In this document: positions 38,901 to 51,312 of the stretch, in pieces
How positions within the stretch are numbered: position 1 is the first letter of the stretch
Layout of the letters: each line of letters begins with the position of its first letter
Assembly: GCA_904063045.1 (NCBI GenBank)
Contig: CAJFCJ010000014.1
Location: 868,001-932,000 of the forward strand
Source of the DNA: Dimorphilus gyrociliatus
Taxonomy: Eukaryota; Annelida; Polychaeta; Dinophilidae
Direction of reading: 5' to 3'
DNA length: 64,000 bases
The notes under the pieces: model-generated
Databases searched by the model: none
What the model was told of the DNA's origin: nothing
What the model saw: the letters and a program-made list of their open reading frames with translations, nothing else
Position numbers and translations under genes: made by a program

Positions 38901-40391
38901 TCAATTTATTTTCTCTTTTTGTGTTAAAATTTCTTTCTATCATTTAGTAAAGACAGCTTTATAAACAATGAATACATTGGGGCCATAATTCCAAGAGTTG
39001 TTACTGCTGGCACTGTTACAAGACGGGCAGTCGAATCAACTTGGTTAACGGCTAGTAACGCCTACGTAAGATACTTTAGTGGATGTTTATCAATTAATGC
39101 TTTATAATTCTTATCTTCATATAGCAAGATCGAGTAGGAAGTGAATTAAAGGCAATGATTCAATGTCCAGGCGGTTATCATTTCGTTGGTGCTGACGTCG
39201 ACTCTCAAGAATTATGGATTGCTAGTTTATTAGGTGACGCTCATTTCCAAGGTATTCACGGTTGTACAGCCTTGGCCTGGATGACGTTGCAAGGTAAAAA
39301 ATCTGACGGAACTGATATGCATAGTAAAACCGCCCAACTAGTAGGAATATCAAGAGACCAGGCCAAAGTAAATTGATTAAAACAATATTGACCAATCTTT
39401 ATTTCTTAAAAAAAAATTTGTAAACTTTCTATCCAGGTTTTTAACTATGGACGTATTTACGGTGCAGGCAAAACCTTTGCAGAAAGACTATTAAGACAAT
39501 TTAACCATAGGCTTACAAAAGAAGAAGCTAGTAAGAAAGCATCAGTAATGTACGCGGCAACAAAGGGTAAAAAGTTGAAAATGTAAGGGAATATTACATT
39601 TTATTATTTGATTAAATATAACCTATATATCCCTTACTTTGAAGCAAAGACCTTGATGAAGATGGTAATATGCGTACTGTCGTTGAGAAATGGGAAGGAG
39701 GAAGGTTTACTATATTTTTCTTTGTTCATTCTTTTTTTTAAAAAATCCAATGGATTTTTTTATTTGTAGCGAATCGGAAATGTTTAACAAGCTTGAATTG
39801 ATTGCTTGTTCAAGTAAGCCGATAACGCCTGTGTTATCTTGCGCTATTACGAAATCTTTAGAACCAGCTAATGTTGTTTCAGATGTGAGAAAATATTCAT
39901 TTCCCTCATATTTTTTTATTACTAATATATTTTATATAAATTATTCATTTTTACAACAGTTTATGACGTCACGAATAAATTGGGTTGTACAGAGTTCTGC
40001 AGTTGATTATCTACATTTGATGTTAGTTTCAATGAAGTGGTTATTCGAAAAATATGATATCAAAGGAAGATTCTCTATAAGTATACACGACGAAGTTCGT
40101 TATTTAGTAGAATCTGAGAGCCGTTATAGAGCAGCTTTAGCTTTACAAATTACAAACTTGTTAGTTCGTTGTATGTTTGCCGAGAAAGTGGGAATGAACG
40201 ATCTGCCGCAGTCAATAGCGTTTTTTAGTAGCGTTGATATTGATAAATGTTTGAGAAAGGAAGTTCATTACGATTGTGAAACACCATCGAATCCTTATGG
40301 GTTGAAAAAGGGTTATAACATAGACGAAGGAGAAACTTTAACGATTTACGAACTCTTATCGAAGACCGAATCCCTTAATAATCATACTTAA
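35948..40391 (+). CDS. POLG: Mitochondrial DNA polymerase gamma, catalytic subunit
   Basis: Eighteen exons join in frame to 1109 aa: 35948-36489, 36570-36759, 36830-36988, 37058-37198, 37274-37353, 37407-37586, 37655-37846, 37915-38052, 38117-38218, 38280-38463, 38520-38773, 38839-38892, 38948-39065, 39125-39367, 39437-39582, 39645-39704, 39770-39884 and 39960-40391. The basic Arg-rich N-terminus ([17 protein letters not shown]) fits a mitochondrial targeting peptide. Exonuclease motifs are intact: Exo I VDVEV, Exo [19 protein letters not shown], Exo [12 protein letters not shown]. Family-A polymerase motifs are intact: Pol [12 protein letters not shown], Pol [11 protein letters not shown], Pol [11 protein letters not shown]. 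So both DNA synthesis and 3'-5' proofreading should work. It replicates mtDNA in the matrix with the accessory subunit POLG2, which is not in this window. The stretch between YAATKG and EMFNKLE is about 27 residues, shorter than in human. Confidence 0.97.
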
Positions 40392-40473
40392 ATACGTTTG
40401 AAAAATGAATTGCTGCTAAATTTCTATATTATTTTGTTTGTTTGTAAAATACATAAAAATTTTGTTCGAATAG

Positions 40474-40479
40474 AATAAA
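40474..40479 (+). terminator. POLG poly(A) signal
   Basis: AATAAA about 80 bases downstream of the POLG stop codon, before the next gene on the same strand starts at 40844. Confidence 0.55.
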
Positions 40480-40843
40480 GTTCCTTAAGATTTTCAATAC
40501 TGACTAGGGTATTAGTATGAGCCTACCTTTAAGACCTTCTACCAGGTTATCTTTTGAGTGGTTCAAGCCCCTTCCCCCTTTCTTTTCCAAATATTCTATA
40601 AGAATATTAAATTTTAAAGAGTTAAGACGGGGAACCTCTCGCTAAATATTTTAAGTTTCTATTTAATTTTCGTCTATTTTTCAGTAGATTTAACATTGGA
40701 TTATCGACAATTTTATTATTATATACAAACTTATAATCGTTTATGAAGAAAGAAATTAACAGTTCAGGATTATCAGATATCTACCTTTGAATTTCCGTAT
40801 TAGAAATAACGTAATATGAAAGGCGTAGAAGAAAAGTATCAAA

Positions 40844-43800
40844 ATGAGAATACTCTACTCTATAATAACGATAATTTGCCTAAAATCAGTTTCTATAACG
40901 TCTACTGATGATTTTATTCCGTTCTATTCTTGGAAATCTATAAGAATTAAAGCGGAATTTCATCAAACTGATTTAAACGACGAGGAGAAGAAAATACTTG
41001 AACACGTATGGTCTCTAGCCATACAAAGGACGTCGGAAGCGTTAAAAGGTTAGTTAGTTAATTAATAATATTTACTTATAATTTAACTTATTCAATAGTT
41101 CCAAGAGTACCGAGAAGATTACTCTTACCAAGATCTAATTTATCTTGCGAAAGAGCATGGATAATTGGATTAAATAAAAATAGGTAATTGATTTTTGCAT
41201 ATAATTTAAATAAATCTACATAAAAATTAAATTAAAACAAAATCTTACAGATGTGCTTCAGTAAAGAAATTGCCATTTAATCAACTTGAAAAATGTTTGG
41301 ATGACTTTAACATTCCATCAGAGCATTTAGAAGGCCTATACGAATGGCCATATCAAAATTCATCAATATCAAAAACAATAATAAAGGATGGCGATGGAAT
41401 AAAAGATTATGATTATATTCTTTATATTCAATCAATAGTTACTGAACGTTGTCAAAAAGATGTAATAAGATATTAAATTATAACTTCAGTAAATAGAATA
41501 TCATAATAACAAGATTATCAATTTACAGAAAAGGCATTTACTCGCATACGCAAAATATTGTAAAAGGGATCATTGGGGAAGGCCAATAGCTGGTTATGTA
41601 AATATATGCCCTAATTTCTTTACCAGCGACTCTTTTTCTATTGGAAAAGCTAAAATGGTAATAAAGAGAGAGAGAGAGAGCGGTAACGTGTGTCGCTATG
41701 AGTGTATGTGAAAGAATATTTAAGTGAATGAATAAGTAAATAACCAAGTAATTAACACATAATAAAACATCTTAGTTTCTTTTTCATGTATTCATATATA
41801 CAATAGTACGTAATTGAGATGAATTATCTTACTATTTCCCTATTAAATGAAAGATAAATGAGTTTTATCGCTTTAGTTATCAGTTAATTTTTTGAAAAAT
41901 GACTATTCTTCTGGCTAACTTTATCGTTAGAGATTTTCCGATATTGTTATCGTTATAGGAGACACGTCATGTCTTTTATTTACATATTTACAGATTGCCC
42001 TACACGAATTATTTCACGCTCTGGGCTTTACTAAAGACTTATTTCACGATTATCAAAGTTGCGACCTACAAGGCAAATGTACAAAACATGTAAATCCCGT
42101 AAAAGATATCTACTATGCAAAGAGACTAGTTACGCCAAAAGTTGTTGAGATGACCAGAGAGCATTTTAATTGTACAAAAAAGAGTGTTTTAAATGATTTT
42201 GGACCAATGTTACAAAAAGATAGTAATGGAGATATAACATCCCATTGGGATTCTTCACTTATGTATAGTTCAATAATGACTTCTACAGTAGGAGATGTAA
42301 ATAATTATCATTCAAGCACTGAGCCTTATTAGTAAAATAATAATGTTTATACAGGAGAGGGTGACTATCCTTGATAAGATAACTCTAGCTGCTTTCGAAG
42401 ATTCTGGTTGGTATGGAGTGAATTACGATACGGCGGATACTTTCCTCTGGGGAAAAAGTAATTAAAACATACCTAAATATGAATATTCAAAAACTAATTA
42501 AGATTTATTACTGAAGATCTAGGTTGTAACTTTTCCTTGCCAATAAACAGATGTAAATATAATGATGAATACCCTAAATTCTTTTGCAAATCGAACGATA
42601 TGTGAGTGAAAGAATAGCAATAAAATACTATATGAATAATCCTCAATTTGTCTTTTCATTAACAGAATAGGTTGTCATTACCTGCAAAGGGATAGGGGAG
42701 TTTGTCAAAGCGACGATTATCTAGGCTGTAATAAAGTATATAAAAGTGATTCAAGTGTTAGTATAAAATATATTTGAATGACGTGTCATCATTCGTATTT
42801 TAACTAAATCAATAGACTTTAACTATATATCTATGATTCATGTGTTTAAAATTCCTATTCAGCTTCGTTGCGATCGAGATTTACTCAACGGGAGATGTTT
42901 TATTGCCAACATAACAATTAAGGTTCTTTCAAAACTGACTAATATTCAATTTTTTTATTGATTCCATTAAATTTCTTTTAATAGTCTAACTTTATGATTC
43001 GGGAGAAACCTTCTGGAAGATGTTACGATATTTCATGCATGAAAAATGGAACATTACAAGTTAAATTGGGTAACGAATGGATAAATTGTCCTTATAGTGA
43101 GACTTTAAAAGTAAACATGAGTACATTACATAAATTATAGAATTTATTGCTTCATATTTGAATATATATATATATATGTGTGTGTGTGTATCTCAAAACT
43201 AGTTGCAAGACTGGGAAGGAATTCTTATATGTCCTTCAATCACTAGTCAAGTTTGTCGAGACATTCACAAACAGATGACGTCATATGCTATGACGACAAC
43301 TCATTCATTTACTCAAGGTTAAGAAATTTTACAAATACATGATTAACACTAATTAATATACTTTCATTTAATATAGACGATATAGGAGGTCCTATAGAAA
43401 TTAGTATAATATTCAGCGGCATTACCGTTCAACAGTTAAATTTGAACTCTTTACTCGAAATGACACCAAATGTAATAGCAATAAAACTATCAAGAGAATT
43501 GAATATCAAAGAGGAAAGATTAACTAAGAGACTTCTCACGGATAGTAATCTAAGCAATTCAATAATATTCAAGTTCATCCTCCTACCTAAAATTCGCGAT
43601 GGTTATATTTTTATAATTTTATTACAGTTCATAATTTTATTTCACTACGTTTATGTAGGTATCACCGCAAATGAGGCTTATAATATCCTAGATAATCTTA
43701 TTAAAGGTGGAAAATTGATAGTAAAAATTGGATCTTTTACATTAAAAGGTGAATCAATTTCAAAGAGAAAGTAAGATAAATTTTTATTAAAATTATCGAT

Positions 43801-44069
43801 CCTTATCTAAAGTGTTATTTTGTTTTTTTTTCACTTTCTTCTGGAATTTTAGAGCTCCGACGGATAATTCGATAAAAATTGATTCGTTAGCGAGTACTGC
43901 AGCAATTATAGGAGTTGCAATCGCCTGTATACTTGTGGCAGCTATTATTGCATTTATGGTATTTGTTATTCAAAGAAGATATGTTATTATGCATATAATA
44001 ACTAGACCTCGAAGATTAGCTAGATTAAACAATCAAAATAGAAGAGAAGGAGGAGAAACTTCAGTTTAA
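40844..44069 (+). CDS. Leishmanolysin-type (M8) zinc metalloprotease, secreted ectodomain with C-terminal membrane anchor
   Basis: Fourteen exons join in frame to 686 aa: 40844-41048, 41099-41183, 41251-41461, 41529-41657, 41994-42296, 42355-42457, 42523-42601, 42666-42756, 42863-42922, 42985-43110, 43203-43317, 43377-43601, 43659-43770 and 43853-44069. A signal peptide (MRILYSIITIICLKSVS) opens it. The metzincin zinc site is IALHELFHALGF, with the third His and Met-turn region in TSHWDSSLMYSSIM. The domain then shows ITLAAFEDSGWYGVNY and a Cys-rich section (GCNFSLP..RCKY, GCHYLQRDRGVC, GCNK). A membrane-proximal region without recognisable domain precedes a TM helix (AAIIGVAIACILVAAIIAFMVFVI) and a basic cytosolic tail (RRYVIMHIITRPRR). 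The catalytic motif is complete, so it is probably active at the cell surface. LMLN/invadolysin is the nearest named animal relative, but I do not claim orthology. Confidence 0.88.
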
Positions 44070-44297
44070 ACTTTAATATTTATTCATAATTATATTATCT
44101 ACAAACAAAAATTACATATTGTACATAAATACAAGAATGTTACAACTCAGGCTTTTGATAAGCATTTCAAAAGAACAAAAAATTCTTTAGATAAACACAG
44201 AAGAGCGAGAGAGAGTGTGTGAGAGGAAGAAAAAAGACAAAAAATCCTATCCAATTTCTACTTTTAATTCATTTTTATGGCAGGTAAACTTATTCAA

Positions 44298-45110
44298 TTA
44301 AATTGAAGTGGAACGCTTAGATTGATTAGATAAAGTAGAAAAGTTAAGTTTTAAAAATTTTATTGATGATTTACCAAAAGACCTGAAGACTCTAATAAAT
44401 GCCATTAAATCTATTTTCATATCAAATTCATTTGTGTATAAATGTATAGGATATTCTAATAGCTTCTTTGAATGTTTAAAATCCAAATTTATACCCAATT
44501 TAAGTAATAAAGCATCCAATTTGCATAGTAAACTTTTTTCGTCAAATTGAAGAAATAGTTGGAAATTCGTTAGTAATTCTTTATCTTTAATAAGCTGATT
44601 ACTAGATCTAAGTTGTTGAATAAAGAATACAGCAAATGAAAGAGATTTTTTAATATTCTTTAAACTACTTCCAACATCTGCAGTATAGTTTTTCAAATTG
44701 ATGTACTTTTTCAATTCAGCAATTTGTTTTCCTACTTGAACAGAAGGTAAGTCTTTTATTCCTTTCTATTAGGAAAATTAGTAATATATATATAGAATAT
44801 ATATGAAAAAATATGAATAATATCTATCAACCTCCTTCCTCAGTTGATAGGCCAAATGATATGATTCGAATAAATTTCTCTGAAAATTTTTCAAAAAGTA
44901 TACAAGACTTAATTTTGTATTTTGTACAGTTTTCCTATCCAATTTACAATGATTAACCAAATTAAAGTTTAATTTAGCTTGTTTAGCTTTTAAAGGAACA
45001 GTTTCAACGAAACTAACAAAGGATAAAGCTGTAAAAGAGATTATTAATATTAATAAATAATATAAATACTTTTATTTCATCATACCTAATAGAATATTCA
45101 ATTTATTCAT
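44298..45110 (-). CDS. Secreted two-cysteine protein A, family unknown
   Basis: Three exons join in frame to 229 aa: 45110-45086, 45028-44832 and 44765-44298. A signal peptide (MNKLNILLALSFVSFVET) is followed by a mature, mostly helical, Lys/Leu-rich protein without a recognisable domain. Only two cysteines are seen in the mature part, at about residues 36 (NFNLVNHC) and 155 (EKSLLCKLDALL), 119 residues apart, likely forming one disulfide. A TATA box (TATATAAA, minus strand, 45183-45190) lies about 72 bp upstream of the ATG, unlike the housekeeping genes around it. The gene resembles the one at 54740-55396 in length, cysteine spacing and short motifs, so I infer distant paralogy. It is convergent with the M8 protease gene. 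No function can be assigned beyond secretion. Confidence 0.75.
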
Positions 45111-45182
45111 GATTGAATATCTTATTTTTGGTCGAGATATGAATTGTTTCAATTCAAAGCTAGCTCTGAAATTCTCTTAGTA

Positions 45183-45190
45183 TTTATATA
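45183..45190 (-). promoter_or_regulatory. TATA box of secreted protein A
   Basis: TATATAAA on the minus strand, followed by AT, about 72 bases before the start codon of the gene at 45110. Strong TATA boxes were not seen at most other genes here. One is also seen at the related gene at 54740. Confidence 0.55.
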
Positions 45191-45604
45191 TTTTGTCATC
45201 ATGGGTAATTGATGTATTTATCAACTGTTATCTTTTTGAATGGAAATGTGGAAAATACATTATTTTTTCAACGTTTCTTAATAAACATAGACATAAAATA
45301 TGAAATTATAACCATCTTGTTACGATGACGATACAAATTCCTTTCAGAAAGTTTATATCATATAATTCAAAGTGCTTAAGAAGTTAATAAAAGTTCAAGA
45401 GGTTTTCGGCTATTAGTAATCATAATACTCTAATTTCTTTTTCTTCAATTGATATACAAATAAACAGCAGAAAGATAAAGAAATAATAAATGCTAATTTA
45501 TAGGAAAAGTACAATTTATTCATAAAATCATTTGGCTTTTTTTTTTAATAAATGAATTGTTTTTTCGCTTATAAGCGCCATCTAGTTAAACGACGCCATT
45601 TTTC

Positions 45605-47271
45605 ATGTTGTTCGAGAATGAATTGTCGTCTAATGACGAATTATCTATAAATCTCCAAAGCGAATGCTTAAGATGGCAAAGATTAAAGGGAGAATTAAAT
45701 GATGCGGAATTCCTATCATTTCTCTTGAACATGTAAAAGACAAAAAATTAAGACATATTTATAAAAATTGCATATAACTACTGATTAAAAACTTTATGAC
45801 TGTAAAAATAAATTAATAAAACACAAAAGTTAAATAGACAGACGTAAAGAATATGATATGATCACTAAGAAATATCTAATAATTAACAGGTACGAAACTT
45901 TCAAGAAGGACACAACAATCATTGATATAAATGAAGATATGGGAGGAAATATGTCGAAATCAATAGAAAAACATTCAAGAAAACCAGTAATAAAAAAAAA
46001 TTTAAGGTATTTTCCTATCAAAATAGAATAATTTGCTGATAATTCAACAATTTCATATTTAATATAGAGACATTTATCAAAAGTCAGAACTTTCTCATAA
46101 TGAATTGGATATCTCTTCTTACAGCGGAAAATTACAGAAAATATTGGATACAAAAAAGACTAGTATGTTTACAATACGTATAATTGTCCTTGAAGTATAT
46201 TAACTTCCTTTTTTCTCTCATTACCAACCTCTTATAGGCATTCATAATATATCAGTATTTCGATGCGATCTCTGTAGTTTTGCCAATCTCAATAAATCTG
46301 AATTTGAGAAACATTTACAAGAATCAAATCATCATTTAACAAGCGTTGAAGACTTTAATTGTAGAAATTTTAAAGTCACGTGTAATATTTGTAATATTGG
46401 ATGTTTTAATGAGAGAACACTTGTTGCCCATAAACGTAGAAAACACGAATCTTTGGAATTTAGATGTTCTTACGAAGATTGTAAATTCGTCTCTAAGCAT
46501 AAAGATTCGTTAAAAGCTCACTTGAACTTTCAACACGGGGATAAGAATAAATATGTTTGCTCGTTCTGTGCAAAAGGATTTAAAAGACCAGATCATCTGA
46601 GATTGCACGAAAAAACTCATGAACTTAGGGACTCATCGGAAGAAGACAACCGCACCGAAGGAACTCGGACACAGCAAACTAAATGTAATATATGTGACGC
46701 AATCTGTAAATCTGAACTGCATAGAATTATACATGAGAAATCTATGCATTCTCTTATGCCGTTCCAAGGCTATTACGTTTGTCCAAAATATCCAGCTTGT
46801 CAATTTAAAAGTGAAATGGAATCGTCAGTCGTTTCACACGCTAGAATCAAGTGCTCTAGAAGAGAAGGGGTGCTGAAATTTAAATGTAGATATTGTTCGA
46901 AATTGTGCAGTAGCTATAGCGCAAGATTCTCTCACGAAAAACGGCATTTGAGAAAAAAAGATCACAAATGCGATTTATGTCTGAGAGCTTTCCTAACCAC
47001 TACAGAGCTAACTAGTCACAAGAAGAGTGTTCATAGTGATGTTAGACCTATACCGTGTAAAATTTGCAATCAGACTTTTAAGAAAAGATTCAATCTTAGA
47101 CGTCACATGCTAAAGCATACTGGCGAGAAGCCTCATAAGTGCATAATTTGTTCGGTTGCCTATGCCGACTCAACTACTTTAAAGAAGCATTGGGAAAAAG
47201 AACATAATATTGTCGACGTCAGCTGTCTTAAAGATAAAGAAGAGGTCTTAACAATTTCTCAAGACTTTTAG
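45605..47271 (+). CDS. C2H2 zinc finger protein with about ten fingers
   Basis: Four exons join in frame to 457 aa: 45605-45732, 45890-46006, 46068-46162 and 46238-47271. The first 115 residues are acidic and polar with no domain seen. Fingers begin near residue 122 with a U1-like finger (FRCDLCSF...HLQESNHH). They continue as CNICNIGC, CSYEDCKF, CSFCAKGF, CNICDAIC, a degenerate CPKYPACQF unit, CRYCSKLC, CDLCLRAF, CKICNQTF and CIICSVAY. Only the last pair is joined by a canonical linker (HTGEKPH); the earlier linkers are irregular, as in REST/ZFAT-like or regulatory C2H2 proteins rather than KRAB arrays. The probable role is nuclear DNA binding. I cannot assign an ortholog. It shares a 494 bp divergent spacer with secreted protein A. 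Confidence 0.85.
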
Positions 47272-47433
47272 GAAGAAAATTGTTTTCGTTCTCGTTTAGT
47301 GCTGTCCTTGTTTTATTATTTTGCTACATTTAATATATAATCCGTTAAATCAATTTATTATTAATCCAGCTGATAGGTTATTTGTTTTTTCTTGATAAGT
47401 GATCTGAGATAGGGTGACGCCATCTATTCATAA

Positions 47434-47685
<252 letters not shown>

Positions 47686-48541
47686 ATATCAAGTAAAAAT
47701 TTTAATCAAACTATTTTTATTCTATTGAGATATGGATGAGCAGTGAACGTTTTTCATCAAATGATTTTAAACAAACTTTTCAGATGGATAATATAAATTT
47801 ACTAATATGTCAAAAATATATGTCTTTGTTATAAATTAGTTTCGTTTGTATATATTTTTTTCTCTATTTCTTAGGAAATATTTTTATCAAACACAATTTT
47901 TTTTAAGTTAGTCGTCACGTGTTTATGGGCGTATACTGCTATTAAGAGAATCGATGGCAGTCGCTTAAGCTATGATATCCCTATGTGAAATGGTTGCTTT
48001 TAACTACTTATACTCGATGCCGGCGAAGAAAAATAATCATTTTAACATCGTGACTGACCAGCCGAGCTTGGCAGTTTGCACGGTAAACTGTAATAAAATA
48101 CGTTTTGCTATCAGAGAAATAGATTAGAAAGTCCTTATAACGTCTCTCTTATATATTTGTGCACTTTCCATACTAAAACTTAGTATATAAAATCAGTATA
48201 AATTAAAAGACAACCAACAAACGTTAAGTAGCAGTTAATGATATCATCTAACATATCTATCAATATCTATAGTAGGCTATCTCGTTAACATATAATAGCG
48301 TCTCTCTATAAATACTTACTTAGTCATAGAGCAGCATTTTTACTGCAAAGAAAAAAATCATAAAACGTTAAATTATAAGTTTGTCCGAAAACAAATTTTC
48401 CATGCCTCTAAAACCTCATAAATCATAACAAATAATCATCTCACAGACAAGTTCCTTTTATACATATAGCGTTATTATCGAAACAGAATAAAGATTATGA
48501 ATATTCATTACTAATAAATGTCTACTCCTCGTATATTTCAT
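47686..48541. other. Non-coding spacer between the INAFM-like and CCDC9-like genes
   Basis: An 856 bp AT-rich stretch between convergent genes. It probably holds both 3' UTRs. No ORF, RNA gene or notable repeat was seen. Confidence 0.5.
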
Positions 48542-51312
48542 TCAGCATGAATCTGTATAGGCTATCTTATACATGTCTCCGCTACTTACGGAATTTCCTA
48601 TTTCTTCAGTTGTTTTCTCGTTTCCTTCAATTTCTTGGTTTTCATCGGCTGAGATAATAAAAATTTTTATTATATAGTCTATAGATTATACATATAAGAT
48701 ACATATATTCTTTATACTATACATATAAGATACAACTGATCTTTAAGAGATAAATAGACACATCTTTAATTTACCTTTTCCATCCTTTAATATCACTTTG
48801 CTTTCAGCCTTTTGCTCTGTCTCTTCAGATTCGTTGTCTATTTGACAAAATAATTAAACTATTAAATAAAGGCGTGTAAAATATTTCCCCTAACGTACTA
48901 TCTGTCGGACTTTCTCTCTCCTCTCTTGACTCTTTCGACGGGTTGTTTGCTCTAGATTCTGGCGATGAATCTGATATTTTATCTGTCGTGTTCTCTAAAA
49001 TCGTATCAGATGGGATACTTGTTTTATTATCTTCTATAAGGCGCGTATTTTCTTCGGACTCGATTTCCTTAACGTCTGTTTTGTTATCAGTCACTGTTTC
49101 TGCTGTTTCTGTAGCCGGATTTGCTGAGGCTACTTCCACTATTGACGCATCTTTTGTTACATCTGCCACATCTGATACAGGCTTCGTCTCTTCATTTGCT
49201 GTAGCATTAGCCATTCCATTATCCTTAGCATCGATTATTTTATTTGCCTCTTTATCTGCCGTCTCATCTGCTGTAGCATCAGCTATAGCATCGGGGATTT
49301 CATCGCATAAATTCATTTCTTGTTTCTCCATTTCTGCACCCCAATCCGTAACTGGCGTTGGAGTAGTCAATGTCAGAGACTTGGGAGAAGTATCCGTTGA
49401 TTGACTTTTACTATCAAGTAATTCTCCATCTTTGTTCACTTTTAGAGTATTTTCTTCTATGAATTTATGTAACGAATCAGTGCTATCCGTTACAGCCGAA
49501 ATCTTCTTCTCTGTAAACAATACATGATTTTGTTTGAGAATTTATTCGCGAAGCGTGTCATTTAACATTCATGGTTTATTATTATGATTATTATTACTAC
49601 CGTCTTCTGGCCCAGATTCATAGTACGGCTCTGGAGCGTCAATGTAATCGTCTTCGTGGTATTCATCGTCGGGATTTTTATCTCGGACATTAACATCATC
49701 AACATTTGGGAAAGGACGTCTTCTCTGACCACGGCTGCGTCCTTCTCCCCTACCTCTTCCTCTTCCTCTTCCACGCCATTGACCAATATTAACCCTGGTC
49801 TCACCAGACTCTGGTCTATTCTTTGGGGATCCTCTACGTACTCTACCACGTTGTTGTCGTCTATTTCCACCACTAACTCCTCTTCCTTTGTCAAAATCTT
49901 CCCTTCGACCAGTTGAACCACTTGGGCCAGGTTCGAATTCATCAACTTCTACAGCCCCTTCTACTTGTCTTCCACCTCCGTCAGTCGTAATTTTAAAGTT
50001 TTTAAATGTTTCGAAATGCGTAGACTTGGGTCTGTTACCATAAGATCCTCGGCCTCTATTACGACTATCAAACTCTCTATTCTCCGATATTTGACTATCT
50101 ATAAGGGAACAAAGTTTCTTTTAGCTAACGTAAAAAATTTCGATATCAATCGGAGCAAAGAGTTAGTAAGGTTTGCGTAAATAAAACCATGCCTCAAGCA
50201 ATCTTACCCTATTAATTGATACTGTAAAACCTGATAAAAAGAAATGTAAAAACCCTGGAAAAAGACGAACTAACTGCAAAGTTTAAAGCTTCCGCTGCGG
50301 AGCATGCTGAAATATATTTCATGCAAGTATTACCGTCAACCGATTGAATAGCTCCAACTACAATCCGACCTGACCCAATTCTTCCCGCTATCAATTATAG
50401 AAAAAAAAGAAAAAACTATTTCGTTTAATCACTATCGCATTACTGTTCTCTACTTTCTTTTTCTCTGACTTATCCTAAGTACAATTATATTAGTTTTAAA
50501 TTCGTAAGAAAAACAAACCCGGTCTGTGTGGTACAGTCTGCTTAGGCGTTGGTGGTTGAGGATTAATTCTACAGAGAAAAAGATAAGATTGGAATTCTGG
50601 ACATTTTTCTTTTATATCATCGAAAAATTTGTAGTCAAGATATGCTTACGATTGTTTATCAGTATCCCATTCTCTCTTCCAAAAACCTTTTTCATTCTTT
50701 TGTCTGTCTATTCTAGCTCTATCAATTTCTTGTCTATCCAATCGCCATTTTTCATCTTCAGAGTTAACCTAGAAAATAACACTTGTCCAATCGAAGATAC
50801 TATAAGTTAAAAAAGCATACCCTCTTGGGTCGATCGTGAGTTCTTCTAAAACCTTCGCCACGACCTCTTCCTCGATCACTCGCTTGACCTCTACCCCTAC
50901 CTCTTCCTCTACTTCTGCCTGAGCCGAAACCTTTTATTCTATCGTCGTCTTCCTCCTTGTATCTTATCTGAGAGACGTTAATGTTAAAATTGACTGCTTG
51001 CTGGCGAGCCTCTGCTTGTCGTTTATCTTCTGTTACTTCCTGCAGAAATGTTGCCTTATACAAAAGCTTAAATTTACAGTTATGGCACATACTTTATGTC
51101 TTCTTGATATTTCGATATTTTTTAGGCTCGCTATTTTCATCCTCTCATCGATTTCTCTCTCACGCAGCTGCTTCTCTAGACATTGACTGTTCTTGTCATC
51201 ATTCTTTGCTATTTCAGTGGTTTTTTGCTAACAATAAAAATTGAATATGCTGTAATTATAAAAAGAAAGTAAAAAATGCATTATTTACCTGTTCATACCG
51301 TTTTGGAGGCAT
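48542..51312 (-). CDS. CCDC9: CCDC9-like, RG-rich exon-junction-complex-associated protein
   Basis: Ten exons join in frame to 626 aa: 51312-51289, 51227-51093, 51039-50821, 50768-50650, 50568-50519, 50387-50334, 50098-49601, 49510-48899, 48837-48775 and 48648-48542. Order of features: a charged coiled-coil start; KRQAEARQQAVNFNI; an RG-rich block (GRSRGRGRGRG); a helix ending in the family's REWD motif (RIDRQKNEKGFWKREWDTDK); a second RGG/RG-rich region (GQWRGRGRGRGEGRSRGQ); a long acidic region with VTDWGAEME, matching the VSDWGEE motif near the CCDC9 C-terminus. Human CCDC9 co-purifies with the exon junction complex and has RNA-binding, splicing-linked roles. The last exon contains a good internal donor (TTCC|gtaagt), so an alternative 3' end is possible. 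Confidence 0.82.

Noticed and set aside
39690..39769. Upstream start for the last POLG ORF ([10 protein letters not shown]...)
   Set aside because: It reads through an intron with donor AG|gtttac and acceptor tag|CGAATC. The spliced form gives the conserved [11 protein letters not shown].
40553..40563. tRNA B-box-like sequence GGTTCAAGCCC after POLG
   Set aside because: Flanking bases do not form a T-arm stem and no A box or acceptor stem is present at the right distance.
48943..49404. 153-codon plus-strand ORF
   Set aside because: It is the antisense reading of the acidic CCDC9-like exon 49510-48899. The Ser/Ala/Val-rich translation is the expected complement of Glu/Asp/Thr codons.
49562..49945. 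Second minus-strand and opposite plus-strand ORFs over the CCDC9-like exon
   Set aside because: They are alternative-frame readings of the RG-rich, low-complexity coding exon 50098-49601.
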